Below are positions 1 through 9,099 of a stretch of 64,000 nt of DNA, one piece after another. The notes below the pieces were generated by a model, which was not told where the DNA came from, ran no database searches, and was given only the letters and a program-made list of their open reading frames with translations. The stretch's first letter is position 1; each line of letters begins with the position of its first letter. This DNA is from Acinetobacter lwoffii (GTDB lineage: Bacteria > Pseudomonadota > Gammaproteobacteria > Pseudomonadales > Moraxellaceae): the NCBI RefSeq assembly GCF_019048525.1, contig NZ_CP077369.1, forward strand, positions 744,001-808,000. The letters are read 5' to 3'. The position numbers and the translations under genes are program-made.

Positions 1-664
1 GCCGCACCTGTTCAATATCAATACCAAGCTTTTCTGCCACACTGGCCAGATCATTCATATAACTGATCCGGGTGGCCAGCATGCCGGAAATACTCAGCTT
101 GGTAAATTCGGCATCCAGAACCGGCATAAATAGATACTGTTGCGCGCGTGGAAAAAGGGGACGTAAGAGTTCTTTGATTTTAGGCTGTATATCTACATGA
201 TCACAACCCACAATCAGCTGGGTGGCCTGAGTAAAGCTACGCAGTGCATTCCCTTCCTGAATAATATCTGGCAGATAGATCCAGTCATCATTCGGCAGCA
301 ACTGCTGAAAGCGTTGCGTACCATGCAAGCCAAAGGTCGAGGCATTAATCATCAGTTTGGGATGGGCAAAACAGGCATGCCGGATGGTATCCACCATCTG
401 AAACGCTTGTTGCTCTTCAGTCGCATTAAAACTAAAGAAAAACACATCCTGATTAAAATCCAGATGCTGAAAATCGCAACAGTTTAAAAAGCCAGATTTC
501 TCCTGTTTTTGCAGTAATAGCTGAAGGGATTCATCTTGGAAATAGGGCCGAGCCGACTCATCTGCATTGAAGCTATTACACCAGACCACCTGGTGACCAC
601 ATTCAGATAAAAGAGCTGAAATGACTCCGGAAAATAAGGTTTTCCCTAATACTGCGACTTTCAT
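1..664 (-). CDS. ugd: UDP-glucose 6-dehydrogenase, N-terminal part (runs off window)
   Basis: Oxidises UDP-glucose to UDP-glucuronate for capsule precursor supply. The reading frame is open from an ATG at 662-664 to the window edge (221 codons), so only the N-terminal NAD-binding domain and the start of the central helix are visible. The later segment (about residues 180-221, AEFTKLSISGMLATRISYMN) fits the conserved central helix of the UDP-glucose/GDP-mannose dehydrogenase family. The N-terminal nucleotide-binding loop is unusual: GKTLFSG stands where most family members have GxGYVG. It is the third gene of the gdr-galU-ugd group, 24 bp after galU, which is the standard Acinetobacter K-locus order. 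The identity rests partly on that position. A diverged UDP-sugar dehydrogenase of another specificity is possible. Confidence 0.8.
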   Translation of the reverse strand, partial: MKVAVLGKTLFSGVISALLSECGHQVVWCNSFNADESARPYFQDESLQLLLQKQEKSGFLNCCDFQHLDFNQDVFFFSFNATEEQQAFQMVDTIRHACFAHPKLMINASTFGLHGTQRFQQLLPNDDWIYLPDIIQEGNALRSFTQATQLIVGCDHVDIQPKIKELLRPLFPRAQQYLFMPVLDAEFTKLSISGMLATRISYMNDLASVAEKLGIDIEQVR

Positions 665-688
665 GATATTCCTTTTTATTATTTTTTC

Positions 689-1564
689 TTACAAAGTCAG
701 TTCCTGAATCAATGCTTTAAACTCGCTACCGAGTTTAGGATGATCGACGCCATAATGTAAAACAGCTTTTAGATAACCTAACTTGCTACCACAGTCAAAG
801 GTCTGACCTTTCATGCGATAGGCTTCTACAGCTTCGGTTTGCTGCAGCATGGCAATGGCATCGGTGAGCTGGATTTCATTGCCCGCCCCGCTTGGTGTCT
901 GTTCCAACAGCTGCATGATTTTTGCCGGCAGGACATAACGTCCAACCACAGACAGATTCGATGGCGCTGTGCCAACTGCCGGTTTCTCGACGATGCCTTG
1001 CATCTCAATACTGTTCCCTTCCGCAGGCGATGCTGCAACATCAACAATGCCATACTGGTCCACCAGATGTTCAGGCACCGCTTCCACCATGATTTGTGAG
1101 GCTTTAGATTGTGCATAACGCTGGATCATACGTGACAGGTCATTTTCCGGACCGTGATCCTTGACCAGTACATCTGGTAGTAATACCGCAAAATCATCAT
1201 CGCCAATCACGGCTTTGGCACACAGTACTGCATGTCCCAGACCCAAAGGCTGCGGCTGACGTACACTAATCACACTCACACCCGCAGGCAGAATCTCAGT
1301 AATTTCTTTAAGCAGGTCCGTTTTGTTTTTTTGCTCAAGGGTGGTTTCTAGCTCAAAATTACGATCAAAATAATTTTCAATCGAAGCCTTGGAAGAATGG
1401 GTCACCAGAATAATCTGCTCAATTCCGGCAGCAACCGCTTCACGCACCACATATTCAATCGCAGGGCGATCCACGACTGTCACCATTTCTTTAGGAATGG
1501 ATTTACTGGCAGGTAAGAAACGCGTACCTAAACCAGCCACAGGGAGAATTGCTTTCTTAATCAT
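689..1564 (-). CDS. galU: UTP--glucose-1-phosphate uridylyltransferase
   Basis: Makes UDP-glucose from glucose-1-phosphate and UTP in the cytoplasm, feeding Ugd and other capsule sugar routes. The 291-residue protein has the nucleotidyltransferase signature near the N-terminus (GLGTRFLPASKSIPKEM, residues about 11-27), a downstream LPDVLV metal-site segment and a conserved VEKP motif, and the length is normal for bacterial GalU. It begins 12 bp after gdr and ends 24 bp before ugd, so the three are almost certainly co-transcribed as the end of the capsule operon. Confidence 0.95.
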   Translation of the reverse strand: MIKKAILPVAGLGTRFLPASKSIPKEMVTVVDRPAIEYVVREAVAAGIEQIILVTHSSKASIENYFDRNFELETTLEQKNKTDLLKEITEILPAGVSVISVRQPQPLGLGHAVLCAKAVIGDDDFAVLLPDVLVKDHGPENDLSRMIQRYAQSKASQIMVEAVPEHLVDQYGIVDVAASPAEGNSIEMQGIVEKPAVGTAPSNLSVVGRYVLPAKIMQLLEQTPSGAGNEIQLTDAIAMLQQTEAVEAYRMKGQTFDCGSKLGYLKAVLHYGVDHPKLGSEFKALIQELTL

Positions 1565-1576
1565 ATCTATAAAAAC

Positions 1577-3487
1577 CTAGTTCACTTTAATTTCGTTACC
1601 GCGTACATAACCATCCACATAATGTTCTAATTGTGCCAGCGCCCATTCAATGTCGGTTTGAGTCGCGGTAAGTTCATGTATGCGGTTAAATACTGCCAGA
1701 ATTTCTGCCAATGGATAATGTTTTTCGACAGATCGTAGAATACGCGTGTGTGAAGTAATTTCTGTATTTTCTTCGTCAATCAGCAATTCTTCATAGAGTT
1801 TTTCGCCTGGACGTAGCCCAGTATATTGAATTTCAATATCGCCATTCGGGTTTTTATCATCTCTGACTTTGAGTCCGCTGAGAGAAATCATTTGTCGTGC
1901 CAGATCCTGAATGCGTACCGGCTCACCCATATCCAGCAAGAATACATCTCCACCCGTGCCCAAAGCCCCCGCCTGAATCACCAGTTGCGAGGCCTCCGGA
2001 ATGGTCATAAAGAAACGGGTTACTTCTGGATCAGTCACGGTAATCGGACCACCTTTGGCAATTTGCTGTTTAAACAGCGGCACGACCGAGCCCGAAGAAC
2101 CGAGGACATTACCAAAGCGCACAATACTGATTTGAGTCTGATCCTGAACCTCTGCCATAGCCTGACAGTACAACTCTGCCATACGTTTGGTCGCCCCCAT
2201 CACGTTGGTTGGACGTACTGCTTTATCGGTTGAAATTAGCACAAAGGTTTCTACCCCTTTTTTTACCGCCGCATTCACACTAAAGGCAGTTCCAACGGCA
2301 TTGTTTTTCAACCCTGCCAGCGGATTACACTCCACCAGCGGCACATGCTTATACGCAGCAGCATGATAAACGGTTTGTACGCCATATTGTTCAATCACCC
2401 GTTCTAACTTACGTTCGTCAAGAACTGAACCTAAAATTGGAATAATTTCACAGTTTGCTGTAAGACGTAATTCTTTATCGATACGATATAAAGCAAATTC
2501 TGTCAGTTCATAAATGATAATTTTGACAGGCTGATTTTTAATAATTTGGCGACATAGTTCTGAACCAATCGAGCCACCCGCACCTGTGACCATGACTACT
2601 TTATTTTTAATATTTTTAGTCAAAAGTGCTGGAACTGGCGGTACAGGATCACGCCCCAGTAAATCAATAATATCCACTTCCTGAATATCAGAAATTCGAA
2701 TTTCACCATTGACCAGTTTAGTCAGCCCCGGAATCTCGGTAATTTTTAAATGAGCCGGCTCTAAAAACTTGATAATTTCACTTTTACGTATTCGCCCTAC
2801 TGACGGCAGTGCAATTAAAATTTCATCAATTTTCAGTTTTGTAAAACATTTCAAAGCAATATGTGGTAAAAAAACTTGGATACCACCAATATTTTGGCCA
2901 CTTAAAGAAGGATCATCATCAATAAATATAATCGGTAGATGTTCATTAGAACGGTTTAAAGTAGCTGCTACTTGCTGACCAGCATGACCTGCTCCATAAA
3001 TCGCGATACGTTTTTTCGGTACACCTGACTTCAAATAAGATTGAACGACAAAACGAATAATACCCCGGCTAAACCAAACCCAAGCGAACATCATAAAACC
3101 AAACATTAAAGGGATTGATGTCGGAATAAAGGCATGTGTACTATAAGCCAACAAGTACAAACCAATCACGCTTAATATGGTTGCCAGACCTAATTTGGCA
3201 ATAAAAAATTCATTAAAGGTACGAACAATAAAACGGTATACACCACAAATAAACAGCGCAAAGACTGTAATAGCACTGACCCAAACTGACCCAAAGGGAA
3301 TATTGGGTACAACTTCTGCACCGAGATCAAACTGTCGAATGACATAACAAAGCCAGATCAGAACCGGGAAAATAAAGAAATCCAAGACGACCAAAAATAC
3401 TAATTTTGCTGATCGTGGAGATTCAACTAATGGCAAGATGATAGATTTCACGTGATGTGTCTTCTCAATATGACTTATAAGTTTCAA
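1577..3487 (-). CDS. gdr: UDP-GlcNAc 4,6-dehydratase, membrane-anchored WbpM/PglF type
   Basis: Converts UDP-GlcNAc to UDP-4-keto-6-deoxy-GlcNAc, the first step to QuiNAc4N-type sugars. The 636-residue protein has about four N-terminal membrane helices (residues 25-150), a CoA-binding-like domain with GAGHAGQQ (about 165), and a C-terminal SDR domain starting at TGAGGSIGSE (about 301). The catalytic triad region STDKAVRPTNVMGATKR carries Met where ordinary SDRs have Tyr, which is typical of the WbpM/FlaA1 class. It follows the aminotransferase by 94 bp, consistent with the two acting in sequence. The length matches the large (PglF-like) members of the family. Confidence 0.93.
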   Translation of the reverse strand: MKLISHIEKTHHVKSIILPLVESPRSAKLVFLVVLDFFIFPVLIWLCYVIRQFDLGAEVVPNIPFGSVWVSAITVFALFICGVYRFIVRTFNEFFIAKLGLATILSVIGLYLLAYSTHAFIPTSIPLMFGFMMFAWVWFSRGIIRFVVQSYLKSGVPKKRIAIYGAGHAGQQVAATLNRSNEHLPIIFIDDDPSLSGQNIGGIQVFLPHIALKCFTKLKIDEILIALPSVGRIRKSEIIKFLEPAHLKITEIPGLTKLVNGEIRISDIQEVDIIDLLGRDPVPPVPALLTKNIKNKVVMVTGAGGSIGSELCRQIIKNQPVKIIIYELTEFALYRIDKELRLTANCEIIPILGSVLDERKLERVIEQYGVQTVYHAAAYKHVPLVECNPLAGLKNNAVGTAFSVNAAVKKGVETFVLISTDKAVRPTNVMGATKRMAELYCQAMAEVQDQTQISIVRFGNVLGSSGSVVPLFKQQIAKGGPITVTDPEVTRFFMTIPEASQLVIQAGALGTGGDVFLLDMGEPVRIQDLARQMISLSGLKVRDDKNPNGDIEIQYTGLRPGEKLYEELLIDEENTEITSHTRILRSVEKHYPLAEILAVFNRIHELTATQTDIEWALAQLEHYVDGYVRGNEIKVN

Positions 3488-3581
3488 CTCAATTTAAATA
3501 TTAGAATGACTAAATTGAAACCTGGATAAATTTATCAAATGCACCCATCGGTACATTCTACGTGACTGAATCATTGATAGA

Positions 3582-4751
3582 TTATATACGAGCAATCACT
3601 TGTTGAATGCCATATTCGGTTGTTTGAATATTATTTTCTGTTAATGTCGGATGCACCAAAAACATTAAACTAGTTTCACCCAATTGCTGAGCATTTTTCA
3701 AACGTTCTACTGGACGCCATTTTGTGTGATCAAACGCATGCTCCAAATAGACCTCTGAGCAAGATCCGCTGAAACAAGGCACGCCCAAAGCATTAATCTC
3801 TGCCATAATTCGGTCACGTGACCATCCTTCAGGCAAAGCATCGATATTGACCTGCACATAACATTTATAAGCAGCATGTACATAATCATCGGATGGGCGA
3901 TGTACAGTAAAATATGGACTATTCTCAAAACAACTCAAAATTCTTTCAGCATTTTTAGTACGTTTTTCCGTCCATTCCGGCATCATTTTGAGCTGAATAC
4001 GCCCAATCACTGCCTGCATTTCCATCATGCGCCAGTTGGTACCAAAGGAGTCATGTAGCCAACGGAAACCCGGTGGATGCTGCTTGTTATAGATGCTGTC
4101 AAAGTTCTTGCCATGGTCTTTATAAGACCACATTTTTTTCCATAAATTTTCATCATTGGTGGTGACCATACCACCTTCACCACCTGTCGTCATAATCTTG
4201 TCCTGACAGAAGGACCAGGCACCAATATGACCGATTGAACCGGCAGATTTGCCTTTGTACATCGCACCATGTGCCTGTGCACAGTCTTCAATCACATACA
4301 GCCCCTTTTCTTTTGCCAGTTGCATGATCGGATCCATATCACACATCCACCCTGCCAAATGCACACAAATAATGGCTTTGGTATTTGGAGTCAGTACCGC
4401 TTCAATGGTACGGGCAGAAATGTTTTGTGAATCAAGTTCTACATCTGCAAAAATGGGGTTGGCACCTGCGGTAACAATGGAGCTGGCCGAGGCCAGAAAG
4501 GTACGTGAGGTAACAATCACGTCATCACCCGTGCCAATGTTCAAGGCTTTGAGTGCAACATCTAAAGCGACAGTACCGTTGGTAAGTGCTACGGCATATT
4601 GGGTTTGCGCAAATTGGGCAAATTCTTTTTCAAACTCGCGGCACTCTTGTCCTGTCCAGTAGTTGACTTTATTGGACAGTAAGACTTGCGAGACGGCATC
4701 GGCTTCTTCTTGGGTAAAGCTAGGCCAGGGTGAAAATTGGGTGTTTAGCAT
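3582..4751 (-). CDS. PLP-dependent sugar aminotransferase (DegT/DnrJ/EryC1/StrS family)
   Basis: Predicted to transfer an amino group to the 4-keto sugar made by Gdr, giving UDP-4-amino-4,6-dideoxy-GlcNAc. The 389-residue protein has the family pattern: ALTNGTVALDVALKAL (cofactor phosphate site), VIEDCAQAHGA, and SFCQDKIMTTGGEGG, whose lysine should form the Schiff base with PLP. It lies directly upstream of gdr in the operon, like the PglE/PglF or QhbA/Gdr pairs. The usual partner, a PglD/QhbB left-handed beta-helix acetyltransferase, is absent from the window. In its place come an SDR and an ATP-grasp gene. The exact sugar specificity is inferred from context. Confidence 0.88.
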   Translation of the reverse strand: MLNTQFSPWPSFTQEEADAVSQVLLSNKVNYWTGQECREFEKEFAQFAQTQYAVALTNGTVALDVALKALNIGTGDDVIVTSRTFLASASSIVTAGANPIFADVELDSQNISARTIEAVLTPNTKAIICVHLAGWMCDMDPIMQLAKEKGLYVIEDCAQAHGAMYKGKSAGSIGHIGAWSFCQDKIMTTGGEGGMVTTNDENLWKKMWSYKDHGKNFDSIYNKQHPPGFRWLHDSFGTNWRMMEMQAVIGRIQLKMMPEWTEKRTKNAERILSCFENSPYFTVHRPSDDYVHAAYKCYVQVNIDALPEGWSRDRIMAEINALGVPCFSGSCSEVYLEHAFDHTKWRPVERLKNAQQLGETSLMFLVHPTLTENNIQTTEYGIQQVIARI

Positions 4752-4804
4752 CTAATAATCCTCAAAATTTTTCCTAATATTAATGACATTTCGAATATCA
4801 AACG

Positions 4805-5500
4805 TTAATCTTCTTTAGCTAGACTATTTATTAGAGAAGGCATCACATAGTAAATACCATTGTTAAATAAAGCCCTATCAATATATTTACCTTTAATAAT
4901 AAGATTTGGCTCTACTATTTTGATAACTTCATCATAGAGATTTTTTTTGGTATAGTAGTTTGATATAGGTATGTAACTAGACGTATTCGAGACTAGATTC
5001 TTTGTTAGTTCTGCTACTTCATTAAAGCTCATATAATTGTAAATTAATTCATCAACGACAGGTTTTTCTCCTTTCATAGCTTTGCTAACAATTGAATTAA
5101 TAATGTTTATGTCATCTAAGGTTGGCAGAGGTAAAATGTGTAAATTTTCAAAAATATTAGAATTTATTAATAATAGACTATTAGCCAACATTTTTGATTT
5201 TTGATAAAAATCCGCTTTGTATATTTCACTAAAGGTTGAAAAATGTATAAACTGCTTGTCTTTCGAATACTCTAATAATTTTTGTAAATAAATTACATTC
5301 CCTGATAGGTAATCATCATTGCTAGCCTTACTGCTAGGAATAACACCTGCACAGTTAACTATACATTTGATAGAAGACCAATCAATGTCAGATAAAGACA
5401 TAGAATGGCTATAGGGAATGTATCTTATATTATATTTTTCAAAGCAATTGATAATCGCTCTTCCAAGGTTTCCATTAGAGCCAGTAACTAATACAGTCAT
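4805..5500 (-). CDS. Small NAD(P)-dependent SDR/epimerase-like protein in capsule locus
   Basis: A 231-residue Rossmann protein starting with TGSNGNLGRA (nucleotide-binding loop, residues 6-15). It has IVNCAGV in the middle and a YQKSK segment that fits the YxxxK catalytic pair of short-chain dehydrogenases. It is shorter than ordinary sugar epimerases (about 300-350 residues), so the C-terminal substrate domain is reduced. Its start overlaps the end of the ATP-grasp gene by 4 bp, indicating tight translational coupling and probably a shared pathway. The segment is more AT-rich than gdr or galU, like other serotype-specific genes. The substrate is unknown. It could reduce or epimerise a sugar or an acyl substituent. 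Confidence 0.7.
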   Translation of the reverse strand: MTVLVTGSNGNLGRAIINCFEKYNIRYIPYSHSMSLSDIDWSSIKCIVNCAGVIPSSKASNDDYLSGNVIYLQKLLEYSKDKQFIHFSTFSEIYKADFYQKSKMLANSLLLINSNIFENLHILPLPTLDDINIINSIVSKAMKGEKPVVDELIYNYMSFNEVAELTKNLVSNTSSYIPISNYYTKKNLYDEVIKIVEPNLIIKGKYIDRALFNNGIYYVMPSLINSLAKED

Positions 5501-6510
5501 AATAAACTCGACACATTTTTTGCTATAATTTTGCCATTTAAGTTATTTCTCAAATCATTAATATTTTGTTTGCTAACTAATACTTCAGTCCAATGGCGTA
5601 AAACAATTTTTTCATAATCTATTTCAGATGAGTATTGTAAATTTAATGCTGATTTCAGACAGAACTCAACTGGATTAAATCCTAAATATGAACAAAATGG
5701 TGTCGTCCCTGAAAATCGGCTATTTATTTCAAAGAGGTAAGGCTCACCTACGCTATTAGTTCTCAGTTGAAAGTTACAAGATCCTTGGATTCCAATTTTC
5801 AAGGCAATATCTCTAACATAGTTTTCAATTTTTTCAGATTTAAAAGGGAAAGCTTTAAATGTATCACCAGCTCTTAAATCTCTTTGTAAGCATAATACCT
5901 CAGATTGATTATCACCAAATATAGCAATTGTGCATGTGTATTCTGGACCATCTATATACTCTTGAATAATTGGATCTTTTAATGAATTAATAGCACTTAG
6001 TGCTTCTTGAATATTTTTTACTAAATGTACCCCAATTGAACGATATCCAATTTTTGGCTTAATAATTAAAGGAAATTCTAAACTTTCTAAATCAATTTGA
6101 TGCGGTAGAAATGTTTTAGGAAAATTAAAACCATTTTCTTCAAGAAATTTAATTGTTTTATATTTATCGTCTGCTATTTCAATAACGTTAAATGGTGAAA
6201 CAAAGGTCGTTACGCCTAAAGAGTTTTTCAATGATTCATAATTATTCGCACACTGTATTAGTTCAACATCAGTTCCAGGAAAATAAAAACTAATATTTTC
6301 ATTTATACATATTTCTTTAATTCTATCAAAATAATTTGGATGGTTAGCCGCAGGAACAATATAACTATAATCACCTCCATAAAGACCTGCAGCTAACTCG
6401 CTCATATCTGCTGTAATTATTGAAATTTTTAAATCATTAATCAGCTTAAGTGACTTGATTATTCCTTGGCCTACACCACCACCAGCTCCAGTTACTAAAA
6501 CATTTATCAT
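5497..6510 (-). CDS. ATP-grasp carboxylate-amine ligase-like protein in capsule locus
   Basis: A 337-residue protein with an N-terminal nucleotide-binding-like fold (TGAGGGVGQGI, residues 7-17) and a CarB-like ATP-grasp domain. Visible motifs are PLIIKPKIGYRSIGV (ATP-binding lysine and glycine-rich loop, about residue 147), IIQEYIDGPEYT and the metal-binding stretch LFEINSRFSGTTP (about 272-284). ATP-grasp enzymes usually activate a carboxylate as acyl phosphate and join it to an amine. In this operon a natural acceptor is the 4-amino group made by the neighbouring aminotransferase, but that is inference. Annotation pipelines often call such proteins carbamoyl-phosphate synthase-like. It is not a carbamoyl-phosphate synthase by length or context. 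Confidence 0.78.
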   Translation of the reverse strand: MINVLVTGAGGGVGQGIIKSLKLINDLKISIITADMSELAAGLYGGDYSYIVPAANHPNYFDRIKEICINENISFYFPGTDVELIQCANNYESLKNSLGVTTFVSPFNVIEIADDKYKTIKFLEENGFNFPKTFLPHQIDLESLEFPLIIKPKIGYRSIGVHLVKNIQEALSAINSLKDPIIQEYIDGPEYTCTIAIFGDNQSEVLCLQRDLRAGDTFKAFPFKSEKIENYVRDIALKIGIQGSCNFQLRTNSVGEPYLFEINSRFSGTTPFCSYLGFNPVEFCLKSALNLQYSSEIDYEKIVLRHWTEVLVSKQNINDLRNNLNGKIIAKNVSSLL

Positions 6511-6519
6511 AATATTGCC

Positions 6520-7296
6520 TTATCTATAAAAATTAAGTAGTTTATTTTTGGTTTGTAACGAAAGGTTTGACCCTAGTATAGATTTACAGTGCAAAATAAC
6601 ATCATAGATTAGCGGAATGTTCTCCAAACAAATAGAATTAGATTCAATAGTGCAAATTAAATATGATGAACACGAACCTCTTGGTTGACCTAAACTACCA
6701 TTAGTAACTAAGAATTTTTCATCTTGATTAATATAGATAGGCTTATTGAATGAACTATCACAAATATTTGAAACACTTTGATTTTTGGAATAAATGCAGT
6801 GTTTAGCTCTATGAGTATGCCCCAAAATAGCACCTTTCAGATTATTAAGTTTTAATACTTCATAATTTACGGAAAAATCACCTTCAGTATTTAAGTAGGA
6901 CCAGTTTCCGTATCCTAGTAAGTTTGCATGGGTAAAGATGATATCTCCATAGAGGTAGCTTTCTTTCCAATTAAACTCATTTTCAAATATAGAAGATAAA
7001 TTATTGCCTGTTTGATAAATAGATTCTAACAGAAATTCTGGAAACTTTTTGTATTCGAAATTTTTATTATTTTGAAAATCAAAATATATTTGCTCATGAT
7101 TACCCTTTATAAACTCACAATCATAGTTTTTTTCTAAGTCCTTCAATAGAGTAATTGTTTCAGCAACATTGACTCCATAGGTTAAAGCATCACCTAAGAA
7201 TATTATCTTATCAAAAGATAAAAATGATATAGATTTAGTAAATGCAGATAATGCTACACTATTCGAATGGATATCATTAATAATAATAAATTTCAT
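6520..7296 (-). CDS. Calcineurin-like metallophosphoesterase in capsule locus
   Basis: A 258-residue protein with the full metallophosphoesterase motif series: NDIHSN (D-x-H), FLGDALTYG (GD), KGNHEQ (GNH[DE]), FTHAN and GHTHRAKH (GHxH). These residues bind two metal ions, so the enzyme should be active on a phosphomonoester or phosphodiester. No signal peptide or membrane segment is visible, so it is probably cytoplasmic. Its start overlaps the end of the initiating transferase by 4 bp and it precedes the ATP-grasp gene by 9 bp. The family is broad and the substrate cannot be read from sequence. An acyl-phosphate or sugar-phosphate intermediate of the adjacent enzymes is one possibility. Confidence 0.8.
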   Translation of the reverse strand: MKFIIINDIHSNSVALSAFTKSISFLSFDKIIFLGDALTYGVNVAETITLLKDLEKNYDCEFIKGNHEQIYFDFQNNKNFEYKKFPEFLLESIYQTGNNLSSIFENEFNWKESYLYGDIIFTHANLLGYGNWSYLNTEGDFSVNYEVLKLNNLKGAILGHTHRAKHCIYSKNQSVSNICDSSFNKPIYINQDEKFLVTNGSLGQPRGSCSSYLICTIESNSICLENIPLIYDVILHCKSILGSNLSLQTKNKLLNFYR

Positions 7297-7886
7297 GCGT
7301 CACCTTTGAATCTAGAATTCTCCTCAGAATCCAAGTGTTCTACACTATCCTTAGTAATAACTTTGCTTATTGTTGAAAGTAATATTCTAATATCCAACAA
7401 TAAAGAGTGATTATTAACATACCACACATCCATTTCAAACCTTTCTTTCCAAGATAGGGAATTACGTCCGTTAACCTGCGCATAACCTGTCACCCCTGGA
7501 CGCACGTTATGACGTTTAGCTTGTTCGGCATTGTATAAAGGTAAATACTCCATAAGTAAAGGTCTAGGACCAACCAAACTCATATCTCCTTTGAGCACAT
7601 TCCAAAGTTCTGGCATTTCATCCAGACTACTGGAACGCAGCATTTTACCAAATGGCGTTAAACGCTCACTATCTGGTAATGGATTGCCCTGTTCATCCAG
7701 TGCGTCTTTCATGGTGCGAAATTTAATCATTTCAAAAGGTTTACCATGCAAACCTGGACGAACCTGACGGAACAAAACTGGTGAACCTAAGTTCTTTTTC
7801 ACTTTATAAGCAACAAATGCATAAAGTGGTGAAAGCAGGATCAGGGCGATGGAGGCGATGATAATATCGAGAAGGCGCTTAATCAT
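7293..7886 (-). CDS. Initiating phospho-sugar transferase (Itr/PglC type)
   Basis: Transfers the first sugar-1-phosphate from a UDP-sugar to undecaprenyl phosphate at the inner membrane, starting the capsule repeat. From the ATG at 7884-7886 it is 197 residues. It has one N-terminal membrane segment (about residues 6-25), then FRTM, SSLDEMPEL with the Asp-Glu catalytic pair, LVGPRPL and RPGVTGYAQVNGR, all hallmarks of the small bacterial sugar transferase family. I prefer this start because it overlaps the stop of the upstream glycosyltransferase by 8 bp and gives the family N-terminus. A longer frame exists back to 7928. The small size fits PglC-like enzymes acting on QuiNAc4N-type or FucNAc-type UDP-sugars, in line with gdr and the aminotransferase nearby. 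Confidence 0.9.
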   Translation of the reverse strand: MIKRLLDIIIASIALILLSPLYAFVAYKVKKNLGSPVLFRQVRPGLHGKPFEMIKFRTMKDALDEQGNPLPDSERLTPFGKMLRSSSLDEMPELWNVLKGDMSLVGPRPLLMEYLPLYNAEQAKRHNVRPGVTGYAQVNGRNSLSWKERFEMDVWYVNNHSLLLDIRILLSTISKVITKDSVEHLDSEENSRFKGDA

Positions 7887-9096
7887 GTTGTACCTTTTCA
7901 AAAACTTCAATGAACTGTTTAACGCCACTTTCTAAAGATAATTCCTGTAAATAATAATTACGCGCATTCAAGCCCATTTGTAGTTGCTCACTAGCAGGTA
8001 AGTGATAAATTTTTAAAATAGCTTGCTGAATACTTTCTACATTTTCAGATATTGCTACACAACCGCACTCAGCAGCTTTTACAAGATCAGCAGCATTACC
8101 CTCTACAGCCATTAACACGGGTTTACCCATCGCCATATAAGCCTGAGTTTTAGAAGGTACTGTGATTTCAAATAAAGGATCTTTTTTTAAGTGTACCAGT
8201 AATAAACTAGACAGTTCTAATATACCTCCAACTTCAGCCATAGGCATACGAGGGATAAAAACAGCATTAGGTATACCTTCAATAATTGAGCGTTGTTTTA
8301 AACGCTCAGTTTCTGTCCCTCCACCAACAAATACAAACTGAATATCTGGAAAATCCTGAAGATTTTTAGCAACCTCTAAAATAATATCTAAAGCCTGAGC
8401 TTTCCCCATATTTCCTGCAAAAATAATATTAAACTTGTTCTGCATGAGTTGTTGATATTCAACCTTTGCAGACTGAGCCTGAGTTAAACTCTGCTCATCA
8501 CACCAATTATAAATAATGCTAATTTTTTCTTCTGGTACACCACGTTCTGTCAGCAGCTTTTTAAAGCCAGGACATAGCACGACAATATGATCAACAAATC
8601 CATAAACCAGCTTACAGATTGAACCAATAAGATTTAAAATTTTATTGTTATTCAACATGCCTGTTGCTTTTAGGGTATCAGGCCACATATCCTGAATGTC
8701 ATAGACAATCGGTGTACGTCGAAAAAACTTAATGAAAATAGCAGCTATTCCCACAGTTAATGGGGGATGATAAGCATAAATGACATCGGCTTTTCTGGTT
8801 GCAAAAATGCCAAAAAGTATTGCCATAAATGCAAAGCTAATATAGTTAAAAATTCTTTTTAACGCAGAGCTATCATGATTAGGATATAAAGCAACACGTA
8901 AAATGGATATTCCATCTACTTCTTCACGTTGATAAAGTTTTAATTTATACCCATCATAAATTTTCCCACCCGGGTAATTTGGAAACCCCGTGAGTACCTG
9001 AACATCATGACCTTGTCGTTTTAACTCTTTGGCAAAAGCCAGTCCTTTAAAAGTAGGTTCAGGATCAAACCACTGCGTTAAAAGAAGAATTCTCAT
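7879..9096 (-). CDS. Glycosyltransferase family 4, WbuB-like (probable L-FucNAc transferase)
   Basis: A 405-residue GT-B glycosyltransferase. The N-terminal acceptor domain begins LLTQWFDPEPTFKG and contains TGFPNYPGG and VYDIQDMWPD. The C-terminal donor domain contains IIFAGNMGKAQ, FVGGG and the family-4 region ending VPSKTQAYMAMGKPV. Sequence style and position directly after fnlABC match the E. coli WbuB / fnlABC-wbuB arrangement, so L-FucNAc is the likely donor. It starts 3 bp after fnlC and its stop codon overlaps the start of the initiating transferase by 8 bp, so these genes are probably translated together. Confidence 0.88.
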   Translation of the reverse strand: MRILLLTQWFDPEPTFKGLAFAKELKRQGHDVQVLTGFPNYPGGKIYDGYKLKLYQREEVDGISILRVALYPNHDSSALKRIFNYISFAFMAILFGIFATRKADVIYAYHPPLTVGIAAIFIKFFRRTPIVYDIQDMWPDTLKATGMLNNNKILNLIGSICKLVYGFVDHIVVLCPGFKKLLTERGVPEEKISIIYNWCDEQSLTQAQSAKVEYQQLMQNKFNIIFAGNMGKAQALDIILEVAKNLQDFPDIQFVFVGGGTETERLKQRSIIEGIPNAVFIPRMPMAEVGGILELSSLLLVHLKKDPLFEITVPSKTQAYMAMGKPVLMAVEGNAADLVKAAECGCVAISENVESIQQAILKIYHLPASEQLQMGLNARNYYLQELSLESGVKQFIEVFEKVQHD

Positions 9097-9099
9097 ATT

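Noticed and set aside
197..487. 96-codon plus-strand open frame
   Set aside because: It lies wholly antisense to ugd and has no ribosome-binding site or recognisable motif; a shadow of the real gene.
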